Position numbers and translations under genes: made by a program. Below are positions 33,744-45,602 of a DNA stretch of 64,000 bases, piece after piece. The notes beneath the pieces were generated by a model that saw nothing but the letters and a program-made list of their open reading frames with translations, did no database searches and was not told where the DNA came from. Position 1 is the first letter of the stretch; every line of letters begins with the position of its first letter. Source of the stretch: Phaseolus vulgaris (Eukaryota > Streptophyta > Magnoliopsida > Fabales > Fabaceae); NCBI RefSeq assembly GCF_000499845.2, contig NC_023758.2, positions 18,269,984 through 18,333,983 on the forward strand, given 5' to 3'.

Positions 33744-33818
33744 CGAGTGAATCGTTGTCCCATATATACCACAGTTTTAAAGCTCACCAGAGTTTTATCA
33801 GTTTCTTTGATAGAGAAG

Positions 33819-36800
33819 ATGCCTAGAAACAGACAACCATCACCTGCGCCATCCGCTGACGAAGGAGCTGTGACAATGGCGCAGGTCCTGGAAATGGTGC
33901 GCACGCTGCAGGATAACGCTGCAGCGTCGAAAGTTGAACAAGAAAGGATGCAGACGGAGTTGGCTGCGTCGCAAAGCAGGAACGACGAGCTGAATCGTGT
34001 CAACGAAGAGTTGAGAAGGACGCTGCAGGCGCAGAGGGAGCACGTTGTTGACGAAAGGGTGTCTAGGCAGCCCTCACCTCCAAGGGCATTTCCCATGCCA
34101 TTCTCCCCTGAGATCATGGGAACCATGGTGCCTCCCAACCTGGTGGGGGTAAAAGCGTCGTTCAAGGGGGTAGAAGACCCGGAGGCGCATCTGACGGCAT
34201 TCCACACCCAGATGATGTTGTCTGGGGGCTCAGACGCTGTGTACTGCAAGATGTTCATGAGCACATTGAGCGGAATCGCCATGGAGTGGTTCGTGAGTTT
34301 ACCAGAAGGGCATATCACGTCTTTCTCTCAGTTCTCGAAGCTCTTCACTGAACAATACATCGTCAACAAGGCACCTGCAGTGGTGTCCTACGACCTGTTC
34401 GACGTGCGCCAATACCAGGGGGAGTCGCTGAAGGACTACCTCAACCGCTTTGGGGCACAAGTGGTTAGACTACCCAGCAAAGATGAAGATATGCTTGTGC
34501 ACGCGTTTAAGAAGGGAGTGCTGCCTGGCCCTTTCAGCGAGTCTCTCATCAGGAGCCATCCCAGCACCTTTGCAGAGATCCGACGACGTGCGGTGGCGCA
34601 CATAGTGGCAGAAACAGAGGTTTCTGAGAAGAGGGGAAGTGCTGCACCACCCAGACCGCGTGGAGGGCAAGGAAAACCACAGCAAGCAAGGGTGCATGAG
34701 GCCAAAGAGGGGAAGAAGGTGCGGGAAAAACCTCGTCCCTATGCACCAGGCAAAGACCAGAGCAAGGGGCGTGCAAGGGAGAATAACGCACCCTCGAGAT
34801 ACAACTTCATGGTGGGATTGGCGGATCTCATCGCCCTTCCTGCCGTAGCAGCAAGACTACGAGTACCAGAGAAGACAGATAAGGTACTCGGAAGGAAGAA
34901 GAATGAATGGTGTGAGTTTCATCAGGCCTTTGGCCATACACTTCATTCCTGTTTGGCGCTGGGACACCAACTGGCAGAGTTGGTGAAGTCTGGTTTTCTA
35001 GCAGATTACCTGCGTGAGCCGCAGGGTGATCGCGCGTCAGGATCCCTGTGCATGGGGAAGTGCAGACGATCGCTGGAGGCTTCTCTGGTGGGGGATGCAC
35101 AGCTTCACAAAGAAGGAGATGCACTCGATCGGTGATGGCGGTAGATGCAGTGAATGAGAGTCATTACCCTGAGGTGGACATTATCTTCAGGAAAGCTGAC
35201 CTACGGGACGTTGTCCCGCACGACAACGACCCTATGGTCATTTCTCTCATCACAGCAGGAAGACGGGTGCATAGAGTACTCGTAGATCAAGGAAGCTCGG
35301 CGGATGTCATGTTCTGGCCAACATTCAACAAGCTACAGTTGTCCCCTGATCAGTTAAGACCGTATACTGGTTGTCTCTACGGTTTTGCAGGGGATCAGGT
35401 AGAAGTGCGGGGATACATCGAGCTGAGAACAACGTTCACTGACGGAACGACAGCCCGCACTGAAAAGATAAAGTACCTGGTGGTGAACGCCCCTTCTGCG
35501 TACAATGTCCTGTTGGGGAGGCCAACGCTCAATAGACTGGGCGCAATACCATCGACAAGGCATATGAAGTTGAAGCTGCCGTCGATGGAAGGGACCGTGA
35601 TAACCATCAAGTCGGATCAGGCTGAGGCAAGACGCTGTTATGAGAACAGCTTGAAGCAAAAAAGAAGTGTGTGCCATGTCACCACAAAACCACCACCAGG
35701 CGTGCGCGAAGAGCGATTGGCGGTCAGGGAGACACAAGGCGCTCAGAGGATGGAGAACGCTGCGGTGGGAGGCTCCCAGGTAGCCCAAGTTGAAGAAGAA
35801 GAGGAAGGCACGATCACTCCTCGCGGGTCAGGGATCGCGAGAGCGGTCATTGCCAGTGAGAGAAGGCCCCACCCAGCTGAAGGATGGGTCGAAGTGGACA
35901 TCAGGGGAAGAAAATTCAAGTTGGGGGGATCCCTCATTGAAGAAGAGCGAAGGCTGATCATGGGTGTGATTGAGAAGCACATGAATGCCTTTGCATGGTC
36001 AGCATCCGACATGCCAGGAATCGACCCCGATTTCCTCTGCCATCGTCTATCGATGGACCCCATGGTTCGACCGGTGCGACAGAGAAGAAGGAAATTCAAT
36101 GAGGAGAAGAGGAAGGTGATCCCCGACGAAGCGCAGAAGCTCCTTGTCGCAGGGCATATCAGAGAAATCCAGTACCCCGAGTGGCTAGCGAATGTGGTAC
36201 TGGTGCAGAAGGCAAGCGGCAAGTGGAGAATGTGCGTGGACTTCACTGACCTCAACAAGGCGTGCCCCAAGGATTCTTACCCCCTACCCAGTATAGATGC
36301 TCTAGTTGATAGCGCCTCGGGGGGAAAGCTACTCAGCTTCTTGGACGCTTTCTCAGGGTATAACCAGATCAGGATGCACCCAATGGACGAATGCAAGACC
36401 GCGTTTATGACGGAACGGTCTTGCTATTGCTACAAGGTCATGCCATTTGGGTTGAAGAATGCGGGGGCTACCTACCAGCGGCTCATGGATAGGGTGCTCT
36501 CGCCCATGCTGGGAAGGAACGTACACGCCTATGTAGATGACATGGTGGTTACGTCCCAAGAGAAGAAGCATCATGCAGCTGATCTGGAAGAGCTATTCAC
36601 CACCATTGCCAAGTATAGGCTGAAGCTCAACCCTGAGAAATGCATATTCGGTGTGGAGGCTGGGAAGTTCTTGCGTTTCCTCTTGACAGAGCGAGGAATC
36701 GAAGCTAACCCGGAGAAGTGTGCGGCGATCGTGGCAATGAGGAGCCCAACGACGGTGAAGGAGGTGCAGCAGCTCACCGGTCGCTTGGCAGCACTGTCCC

Positions 36801-39182
36801 GATTTATGTCCGCTGGTGGGGAGAAAGGTCACCCATACTTCCAGTGTCTCAAACGCAACAGCAGATTTCTCTGGACACAGGAGTGCGAGGAGGCTTTCGT
36901 CAAGCTAAAGGGGTACCTGGCGAGCCCACCAGTCCTGCGAAAGCCCCAGGTAGGCATCCCTCTTCGTCTATACTTTGCGGTTACGGAGAGGGCAGTCAGT
37001 TCAGTCCTGGTGCAAGAGCAGGACCAGGCCCAGAGGCCTGTTTACTTCGTGAGTAAGGTGCTGCAAGGCCCTAAAACAAGGTACCAGGCCCTCGAGAAGG
37101 CTGCTCTGGCGGTGGTGTTTTCAGCCAGAAGACTCAGGCATTACTTCCACAGCTTCACAGTGGTCGTGATGACTGATCTGCCTATCCAAAACGTATTGAA
37201 GAAACCTGATGTAGCAGGCAGGATGGTCAAATGGGCAGTAGAATTGTCGGAATTTGATATTCAGTACGAGCCCCGAGGACCGATCAAGGGTGTTCGCGGA
37301 CTTCGTAGTCGAGCTATCATCCATCGCGACACCTGCAGAAGGGCTAAATTTCCGATGGGTGTTATCGGTGGATGACTCCTCTAATCAGCAGGGAAGCGGC
37401 GCGGGAGTCATCCTGGAAGGACCAAATGGGGTACTGATCGAGCAGTCCCTCCGCTTCGCCTTCAAAGCTAGCAACAATCAGGCGGAGTATGAGGCCCTGA
37501 TCGCAGGAATGTTTTTAGCAAGAGAAATGGGAGCAAGAAATCTGCTGGCCAAGAGCGATTCGTTACTAGTCACCGGGCAGGTTACCGGGGAGTTCCAAGC
37601 AAAGGACCCCCAGATGGCAGCCTACCTGGAGTATGTGCAGCTCCTGAAGACGTCCTTCGCCGAGTTTGAGTTAGTGCACGTGCCAAGATAGCAGAATGCC
37701 CGAGCAGACCTGCTTGCCAAGCTGGCCAGCTCAGGCAAGGGGGGGAAGCAGAGAACCGTCATTCAGGAGACCCTGAAGGTGCCGCGCGCGTTCGTATCAG
37801 ACAACCAGGTGCTTCACGTATGCAAGTCAATGGAGCGTCTGACGATCGGTCATCGGTCGTTGACCCAAGAAACGCTAAGAGCACCGAGGGTGAGATCGCG
37901 ACCCTCAAAGACCGATGAGTCGATGGAGGTTCATGCGGAGAAGGAACCCGACACCTGGATGACGCCATACCAGCTATACTTAGAAAATGGTGTACTCCCG
38001 CTCGATCTGGCAGAGGCAAAAAGAATAAAGAGGGGTTCAAGTAAGTTTACTCTCATAGATGGAAGCCTATTTAGATTTGGATTTTCTCACCCTGTGCAGA
38101 TCTGTGTACACGGCGAGCAATGCACCAGACTCATGTCTGAGCTGCACGAGGGGGTGTGCGGAAGCCATGTAGGTGGTCGTGCTTTGGCAAGTAGAGTACT
38201 CCGCGCGGGGTACTACTGGCCAAAGCTGAAGGAAGATTGCATAAGGTTTGCTCAGCAATGCAAACAATGTCAGCTGCATGCAGATTGGCACAAGGCACCC
38301 CCTGAGGAGTTGAGGTCCATCCATAGCTCGTGGCCATTCCATACATGGGGGATTGACATCCTAGGACCTTTTCCCCTGGCGACAAGGCAGATGAAGTTCC
38401 TCATTGTGGCCATCGAATATTTCACTAAGTGGGTGGAGGCAGAGCCAGTTGCACACATCACCGCACAGAAAGTCGAACACTTCGTCTGGAAGAACATTGT
38501 CTGCCGGTTCGGAATACCCAAGAGGCTGGTTTCCGACAATGGCACCCAGTTCACAAGTCATCAGCTGAGGAAGATGTGTGAAGAGTTAAAGATACAACAG
38601 GTTTTCGCTTCAGTGGAGCACCCACAAACAAATGGACAGGTGGAGTCAGCAAATCGAGTGCTGCTCAGGGGGCTGAAGCGAAGACTAGACAAGGCCAAAG
38701 GAGGCTGGGCAGAGGAGGTCCCCAGAATTGTATGGTCTTATCACACCACCCTACAGTCCAGCACCCATGAGACACCCTTCAGCCTTGTCTATGGGACAGA
38801 CGCCATGATTCCTGTGGAAATACAGGAGAGCTCCCCCAGATTCTCGAACTTCGTTGCTGAAGAGTCCAATGAAGAGCGTAAGGTGAATCTGGATCTGCTA
38901 GACGAAGTGCGGGAAGAGGCCAGAGTCAGTGCCGAAGCTGTGAAGAGAAGAGTAGAGCGGAGGCACAACTCTAAAGTGAGGCCCAGGCGTTTCCAGGAAG
39001 GTGATCTGGTGATGAGAAAGGCGCATCAAAATGACATGCAGAACAAGTTATCCCGAAAGTGGACAGGCCCATACAGAGTGGTGGAGACATTAGAGAACGG
39101 AGCCTATCGCCTAGAGACTTTGGAAGGAGGAGCACTCCCCAGAACATGGAACGCCACCCATTTAAAATTTTATTTCAGTTAA
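33819..39182 (+). pseudogene. gag-pol of E4, two frameshifts and one stop
   Basis: Same plan as E2 gag-pol; gag starts at ATG 33819 (MPRNRQPSPAPS). gag is open, with the intact motif MEWFVSLPEGH. The frame shifts near 35040, just before the protease region (HGEVQTIAGGFSGGG, then LVDQGSSADVMF near 35285); a 1-nt loss would explain it. RT has YVDD near 36530. A second shift lies near 37290 between RNase H and the second RNase H (compare IKGQVYADF in E2), consistent with a 5-nt deletion. A TAG at 37689-37691 replaces Glu in PREQNARAD. Integrase is otherwise complete (HHCC, GIDILG, SDNGTQF, GQVESAN) and ends LKFYFS at TAA 39182. The element could move only with proteins supplied by others. Confidence 0.9.
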
Positions 39183-40305
39183 AGTTGTACAGTAATAGGC
39201 GTTCTCGCGCTAAAAGATGCATGTTTGTATGTGGTGGAAACAGTTGAACAGACAAGGGGGCACTCTTTTCCCTAAGGAGGGTTTTTAACGAGGCCGCCCA
39301 ATTAAAGAAAAAATTCCAGCATATAAAGCGTGCTCAAGTATTAAAGTTAAAATCCTCCTTGCCCCAGGTGCAAGTGCAGGTGATTGGTTAGGCCCTACTT
39401 GCCCTAGGCGCAAGTACTGGCACCGATCTAAGTCTCCCTCACCCCAGGTGTGAGCGCAAACAGTTAAAGGTTTGAAAAGCCAGGGGTGCTAGTAAGACCA
39501 AGGGGGGGAAAGGAAAGGTTTTGACAAAACGTCCTTACCCACTTGGCATACACCAATATTGGCCCAGTAAGACTCTTAGTCAGAAACCTTTCTCACCCCA
39601 GGAGTGAGACAGGGAATGAGCGACTCAACCCGCCAAAGGGTGATGACCTTGGGGAAAGTAAAAGGGGTTAGCGAGAAACACTTTTCTTTCCCCAAGACGA
39701 GGCATCACTTTGAGCGATCGATGTCAAAGTCCTTTATGCACTTAGCGCTAGAGCGACAGAGAAAGCTAAGTAAAGACTAAAGAGCGATCACTGATGAGTT
39801 GTCGGTAATTGGCTAGTAGTGCAAAGCAGCGCACGAGGACTGTTAAACACCAAGCTGAGGGAATAGCCAGTCGTGATCAAGCAGAAGCAAAAGAGTAAGA
39901 GAAGCAGATCGCGCTAAGCCTAAGCTGGTTAACACTTAGTCATGCGCAAAGAGTAAGAGAAGCAGATCGCGCTAAGCCTAAGCTGGTTAACACTTAGTCG
40001 TGCGCAAAGTAAAAGACGAAGCTCAAGATCGCGCTAAGCCTAAGCTGGTTAACACTTAGTCGTGTGCGAAAAGAAAGGTAAAGCCCAAGATCGCGCTGAA
40101 CCTAAACTAGCTAACAATTAGTCGCGCACATAAAGATAAGTGAAGTTCAAAGAAAATACAAAGAGAAATTGAGCAGTTAAAATCAAGGTATATCACTAGA
40201 GATATTCATACAATTGTCAGTTACAATGAGTTGAATGGTGCAGAAACGTAAGGTTACAGAATGAAGCTTTGTACAGAGAAGTCAAATTTACAAAAGGGAA
40301 GAGAT
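39183..40305. other. Convergent spacer of E4 with small hairpins
   Basis: Non-coding spacer between the ends of gag-pol and the antisense gene. It holds four short hairpins with a 7-nt loop CCCAGGT, CCTAGGC or CCCAGGA: 39358-39374 (CTTGC/GCAAG), 39396-39416 (stem extended to 7 bp, core CTTGC/GCAAG), 39438-39454 (CTCAC/GTGAG) and 39591-39609 (CTCAC/GTGAG plus one pair). A tandem repeat follows at about 39890-40140. Confidence 0.7.
39890..40140. repeat. Tandem repeat, units of 58-62 bp, about four copies
   Basis: The core GATCGCGCTAAGCCTAAGCT recurs at 39907, 39965, 40027 and, diverged, 40089. Each unit also holds GGTTAACACTTAGTCGTGCG. Nothing in it looks coding. Confidence 0.85.
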
Positions 40306-42599
40306 TCAGGGAGTAGGAGGCCTAAGTTTTCCATCTACCACTGAGTGATGAATGCTGAATTGTGAAAGGTCCAGTTCTGGGAGGACGCAGCGGACTTGCT
40401 CGAGCGCCAGCTCGAATCCATCAATGAGGGAATCAGCGCCCACGTTCATCAAGTCCTCTTTCTCCGCCTCCAGACTTTGCCTCGAAGCCTCCGCAGCATC
40501 CCTCTGCGTGGTGAGGGCAGCAAGGGAGGAGGCAGCTTCAGACAGCTTGCCCACTACCTCCTCAAGCTTCCTTTCAGCAGCAGCAGTTGCCTCTTTGGCG
40601 GACTTGAGCATCTCCACCCGCTGAGAATCCTGTTGACGTAGGGAGGCGTTCTCAGCCTGTAACTCCTCCACCAGCTGAGTATTCCGTTCGCGCAAGGAAG
40701 AGTTCTCAGCCTGTAGCTCTACCACCTTGCAGTCCAGAGGACCAACAGTCTGCCCCATCAAGATCTCCATCTTGATGGTCTCCTGGACCTGCACCAAATA
40801 CTCCTTCCTGGCCTTCTCCACCATGCCTCGCATCAGCTCAACAGACCCCTGAGCGGCTTCAAGGTCACTTTGCAGCGACTCCTTGTCGTGCGCAAGTTCC
40901 TTCACCCTTTTCTCCAGGGCTTTCTGCTTGCGATGCTGGGTGGAGAACTCCAGCGAGAGCACCACCTGCTTGGCAAGGTGTGCATCCATCTCCTCCCCGC
41001 TCCAGTCGACGAGCTCCCCGTTGCTGATGTGCTGTCGCACCATGGAGATAACTCTGCTGAAGTTCTCATGGTTGGCCCTAGAGTTGCTTGGGCGCGAGCC
41101 GGACCCACCATGTTCAGCATTTGCGGTGGAGATTGGTAGTGGAGGCGGGGCACCCTCGTTTTGAGCAGAAGCACCCCCAGCAGGGTGAGCGGATGGACCA
41201 GGTGATTGGCCTGCTGGGGGGGAAGTTGGCGGTTGAGAGATTGGGGGCAATTGTTGGCAAGGAGAAGGTGGGCATGCGGGCTCTGGGGCAGGTCGAGTAG
41301 AGGGAGGGGGAGGTGGTGAACCTTCCTCTACCTCCACCACCTCGATCTCTCCAGGCTGAAGAGACGAGACCCCCTCGACCACTGGCCTCTTCCTCTGGCG
41401 GTGAATGAGGGGGGAGCCAGAGCTTTCCTCTTCCACTGAGGCAGCAGCAGCAACAGGTACAAGCGAAGAAGCCTTCACCAGTCTTTTCCTTTTCTTCCCT
41501 TGCTCGGGGCCTTCAGCTGGCGCGACCGTGAGTGGAGGGGCTTCAATTGGCTCAGTGGTGGAAGAGGAGGAGCCAATCCCTTTGGTCGCTCGACGTTTAG
41601 CAAGCTCTAACACCGCCAACCTCCTATCTTTCCCTGACATTGAATCTGCATAGGCAAGAAAGGGGAAAATTAGACAGCTAAGAGACGCAAGCAAGGTGAA
41701 ACGTATAAGAGCATGCATGAGGAGGTATAAGTGTCCTAAGGGGCGGCAGAGAAAGAACTACCTATATATTTTTTCAGAGAAGCCACATCAAACTCATCCT
41801 TGATGAGGCGAGCGGAGTCAAACTTAGCCCCCAGAAGCAGCCCACACAGCTCGCGCTCGTAGGGGGCCATGGTCTCGAGATCCTTGGGTTTTTTAAATTC
41901 AACCTGGGGAACCCAGTAGAGGGGGTACCCCTCGAGCAGATGAGGACTTTGTGGGGTGGCGGATATCATGTAAAATCTGCCCTTCCAGTCTTTGAAGGAC
42001 TGCTGGTACAGGCCCAGAAGCACCCGTCCAGCAACCCCGTTCAGGCTGACCCAAAACCTATCCCCTGGTTTCTTCGCCTCAAAGAAGTAAAGGAACACCT
42101 CCACCGAGGCGTTGTGCCCAAAGTGGTTACACAGGATCTGAAACGCCCGGATGAAGGCCCAGGCGTTGGGGTGGAGTTGGCAGGGCGCGACGTTCAACTC
42201 CATCATCAGCTCTTTCTCGAAGAAGGTGAAGGGGAGTCGCAGCTTCAACCTTTTGAAGATCGCGGAGTAAACAAAAACGAAGGGCACCCCATTGGTGGCC
42301 CTGTCGTCAGCGCAAATGGGCATCCCTCGGGGAGGGATGCGGACTCGGATGTGGAAGTCGTTTTCCCTGTCTATGGAACACGAGGGTTCGTCCGGGTCGT
42401 GGCTCAGGAGTGAGTTAAGATGGTCCTGAGGTAGCAAGATGGACGTTTCAGATAGCAACGCCAGAGGGGCCCAGTCATAGACCTTGGCGTTGTCATGGAA
42501 TGAGGTGACAACAGGCGGTGGCGAAGCTGGTGCACTCGCGGAGGGCTGTGCACCAGAAGAAGAGGCAATGACACGAGCGGTCTGCTTCAAGCGAGCCAT
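40306..42599 (-). CDS. Antisense accessory gene of E4 (PF04195-like plus coiled coil)
   Basis: Minus-strand gene with ATG 42599. Coding exon 1 is 42599-41762 (838 nt) and exon 2 is 41645-40306 (1340 nt). The 116-nt intron has donor TATAG|GTAGTT and acceptor TTGCCTATGCAG|ATTC. The joined frame is 2178 nt, exactly 726 codons. Exon 1 has the conserved domain (PFVFVYSAIFKRLKLRLPF, ELMMELNVAPCQLHPNAWAF, SVEVFLYFFEAKK, GRVLLGLYQQSFKDWKGRF). Exon 2 starts DSMSGKDRRLAVLELAKRR, then a Pro-rich region and a long coiled coil with Glu/Leu/Gln heptads (about 40950-40420), and ends VVDGKLRPPTP. An apparent 5' UTR intron spans 42873-42610 (donor CAAAG|GTATGG, acceptor CATTGCAG|C). No break is seen, in contrast to gag-pol of this element. 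The function is unknown. Confidence 0.8.
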
Positions 42600-42873
42600 C
42601 GAGAGATAGCTGCAATGGAGGAAAACGAAGGGTCAGAAATAGAAAGGGAGGGAGTGATGAATGGTTCGGTGAAAAACAGAGAGAGGAAATGAGAAAGAAA
42701 TGCCCAGGTAAAGGAGAAAGAAGGGGAGGCAGAAGTCAAGGCGGAAACACGAGAAAAACCCTAGCGCGGGTTGAGAAGAAGAAAAACAGGGAAGATGGAT
42801 GCATGATAACTAGAATGATAAATGCAATCGGTAAAGATGACCAAAAAGGGGCCAGGGAAAAGAAAAACCATAC

Positions 42874-43189
42874 CTTTGAATGATCGCAAGAGATTGGGAA
42901 GCAGAGAATTTGAAGAAAGATGGGTGCGCAGAAGAGAAGTTCGCAGAGAGTCTGGGAGTCGAATGAAGAAGATGAAGGAACAGTTGAAGGGCGCGCCAAT
43001 TTGAATAAAAGAAGCGCTAGCGACGCACAACGCTGGCCGTTGATGGCGCCACGTGTCGCGAGATTAAGAGAGGGAGTCCAAACGTTAAAGAAGCAGCACG
43101 TGAGGTGGCACGTGAGGCGGCCCCACTTGCCACGTGGACTGAAGGCACGACCACTTAGTCTCTTCGCTGAGAACGAGTTCTCGACTCGA
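42874..43189. other. Antisense leader and promoter side of E4
   Basis: Non-coding sequence between the antisense gene and the PPT, presumably holding the antisense promoter and first exon. It includes several CACGTG-type cores (ACGTG near 43050-43135). Confidence 0.35.
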
Positions 43190-43203
43190 GACTGGGGGGC
43201 TTG
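43190..43203 (+). other. Polypurine tract of E4
   Basis: ACTGGGGGGCTTG directly before the 3' LTR, as in E1 and E2. Confidence 0.8.
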
Positions 43204-44409
43204 TGATCCGATCGGTCATCGGTAGTCGATGACGTCAGCATCAGAGAACCACGTGGACCACTCGCAGGGTGACACGTGGACCAGGTGGCAGAGAGGTCGG
43301 GGGACGATCGCCAAGAGAGGTGATCGGTGGTCAGTGACCAAGTTACCACCGACAGATCAGGCGGCAGAGAGGTCGGGGGATAGATCACCCAGAATGGTGA
43401 TCGGTGGTCAGTAGCCAAGTGACCACCAGCAGATCAGTTCCTAGACTCGCGCCTGGAGGCAGAGCGCGATAAGCGAATAAACACTGATCAGTCATCGGGT
43501 GTACTGTCGTCGGGGTCTCGTGTTACACGCAGTTAAACGGGGACTAAGGTTCCCAGCGAGAGCGTTACGCATGGACCTCGCATGAGCACACCTCAAGGAA
43601 TCGTGCACGAGAGTGGCCTGAGGGAACTAGTAAGCCAGTCGGTGATTGGTGATTCCCTCAACCCATTACGTGCGTGTCATCTTGAAGGGTAAGTCGCCTA
43701 CGCAGAGAGTAACGTTTGGTGAGTGTGCCTAGACCAGCCACACCCGACGTTCTCCTAAGAGTATGCAATTTACCCAGATAAGAGAAGCATCCTAAGTTAC
43801 TTCGCAAGGGCGTAACTTAGGCAGACAAAGAGAGGCGCTAGAGCCCTTCCAGTAAGTGACACGTGTGTGGTTAGATGTGAGTTGCAGGCCTCCACGTGTC
43901 ATCATCTGAGAGGGGTGCGGTCCAGACAAAAGAGCACTCCGTACCGCTAAAGGTACAGACAGGCGCAGCCAAGCGCAGACATGCGCAGACTCTCACGCTC
44001 CCCATTGCTGATTCTGAAGGTACGCTTTCTCTGAAAAGCGTAACAGGGTTCTGACACATGCCAGAAAAGCATAACAAAATTCTGTTATGCCCAGAAGCAG
44101 GGAAAGAGAGATAAAAGGGAGAATCAGAGTGAGAGTGAGGAGAGACAAAAAGGATAGACGAAAAACAGAGTGCAAGTTTTTTTCTCACACACACATTACT
44201 AGTTTCCAGTTTCTGGTGGTTCTGTTGGACTAACTTGATTGTCGGAGTGCAAACGGCCGCTAGAGGCGCCGTCTGTGTGTTTTGCAGGTCACATTTGAAG
44301 ACATCTGAGAGAAAGTTCGGGGAGTGATTCCGCAGAAGACGCAGTCGCGTAGACGGGGCAGAGAGTGCCACGAAGCGATTCCTCCACGTTCGAGTTGCCG
44401 GCAGGATCA
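43204..44409 (+). repeat. 3' LTR of E4 (1206 bp)
   Basis: Starts TGATCCGATCGG, ends GGCAGGATCA, followed by ATTAT. Near-identical to 32518-33722. Conserved block at about 44232-44288. Confidence 0.92.
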
Positions 44410-45138
44410 ATTATTAAAATAGATAAATTTTAAAAAATTATTTAAAATGAATAAATCGTGGTAAAGTAATACGCTTTTATTACTAAAAAGTCCGTGACAA
44501 AATAATACAACTTTAATGTATTAATATGGAAATTCATGTCACACAATTTAGTAATTTTTAAAAAAATTATCTATTTCAATAATAATTAAGAAATAAAATT
44601 GATAAGGTGAGTTGCACCTGAAGATATGTGATATGCAGGATCTGGTATGGCCATTCCAGCCGTCTGCTTGATTGCGTGTGCGCTGAGCATGCATCACAAA
44701 AACGCTGTACATGTTTGGAATGTCCCCACCAACTAAAACTGCCTTCACAAATAAAAGCCACCACTTAGGTTGCTTCAACCCCACTTACACACTCTATATG
44801 CTCCTACCAAAATACAAGTAACCTTCAACTACAAAAACTATAACAAAATTAGAACTCTCAATCATGAATTACATTTTTGAATAACAAAGAAACACATTTC
44901 TTTTTACTTTTTCTATCCATGTCAACAAATTATATATCTAGGGTTCATTTTTTTCATTATATATAATTAAGTCATTCATTTATCTCTTTTATATTTATCC
45001 TTCTAATTCTTTTAACAAACTTTTCTCTTTAAGATACATATAATGAAATTGTATTGTTAAAATAAATTTACTCTCATAAAATAATACAATGCTTTTTTGT
45101 ATATAACTGTTTAGTGATCTCATAAGAATATAGTACCG

Positions 45139-45173
<35 letters not shown>

Positions 45174-45246
45174 TATTATTTTTTTTTAATTTTTTTATTT
45201 ATTTTATTTTATTTTTTTTTCTGATAAAAAAAAATATAGTACCGAT
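44410..45246. other. Host intergenic DNA left of the peptide gene, with micro-insertion
   Basis: AT-rich single-copy-looking sequence between E4 and the peptide gene promoter. Apart from the insertion at 45142-45232, I see no gene; the ORFs at 44548-44784 (minus) have no recognisable motif. Confidence 0.5.
45142..45232 (+). mobile_element. LINE-like micro-insertion with 15-bp target duplication
   Basis: The 15-bp sequence AATATAGTACCGATT occurs at 45127-45141 and again at 45233-45247. The 91 bp between consist of a TA microsatellite, a T-rich stretch and CTGATAAAAAAAA. The long target duplication and A-rich tail are marks of target-primed LINE insertion, and the tail matches the end of the LINE at 30860-30870. 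This looks like an extremely 5'-truncated LINE copy; strand follows the tail. Confidence 0.7.
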
Positions 45247-45538
45247 TTGACCTTCTGCATTCTGATTCAAAACGTACACGGATGATCTACATGAAGGAGA
45301 GCAACGAGTTAATCAAGTCAAAACTTATTCTCCTTACTTAATTATCATATTTGATCTAAGGCCTTTTTAACAAACTGTTCAATTAGGTTACATCAATTAT
45401 AAAGTAGAAGAAAGGGATAACCATGATTTTCAAGTAAAAACTTTAATCAGAATATGACGTATCATGATAGTCAAAATTAAATCTTAAACTATAATAACCA
45501 GGAGTCACAATTCATAGACTCAACTCCAAGTATAAATA
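45247..45538 (+). promoter_or_regulatory. Putative promoter of the peptide gene
   Basis: TATA box TATAAATA at 45531-45538, 65 bp before the ATG. W-box cores (WRKY-type) are TTGACC at 45247-45252 and, on the minus strand, TTGACT at 45316-45321 and 45469-45474. A TGACGT core is at 45455-45460. Such sites are common in defence-responsive promoters, but short motifs also occur by chance. The first W-box overlaps the end of the micro-insertion target duplication. Confidence 0.5.
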
Positions 45539-45602
45539 CCTCCACCCATATAGATATGCTTCATCAATTTCCTTGATTTCTCCAGTTTTGAAACACATAA
45601 TA

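Larger units (their letters stand above)
32518..44409 (+). mobile_element. Tat-type Ty3/gypsy retrotransposon E4, complete
   Basis: An 11,892-bp element with a perfect 5-bp target duplication ATTAT (32513-32517 and 44410-44414). The LTRs are 1205 and 1206 bp and differ by about 12 substitutions and one 1-nt indel, so it inserted recently. It has gag-pol, a convergent spacer, one antisense accessory gene, PPT and PBS. gag-pol has two frameshifts and one stop, while the antisense gene is intact. Confidence 0.93.

Noticed and set aside
44548..44784. 78-codon minus ORF near E4
   Set aside because: Looks slightly protein-like but has no recognisable motif; kept as intergenic.
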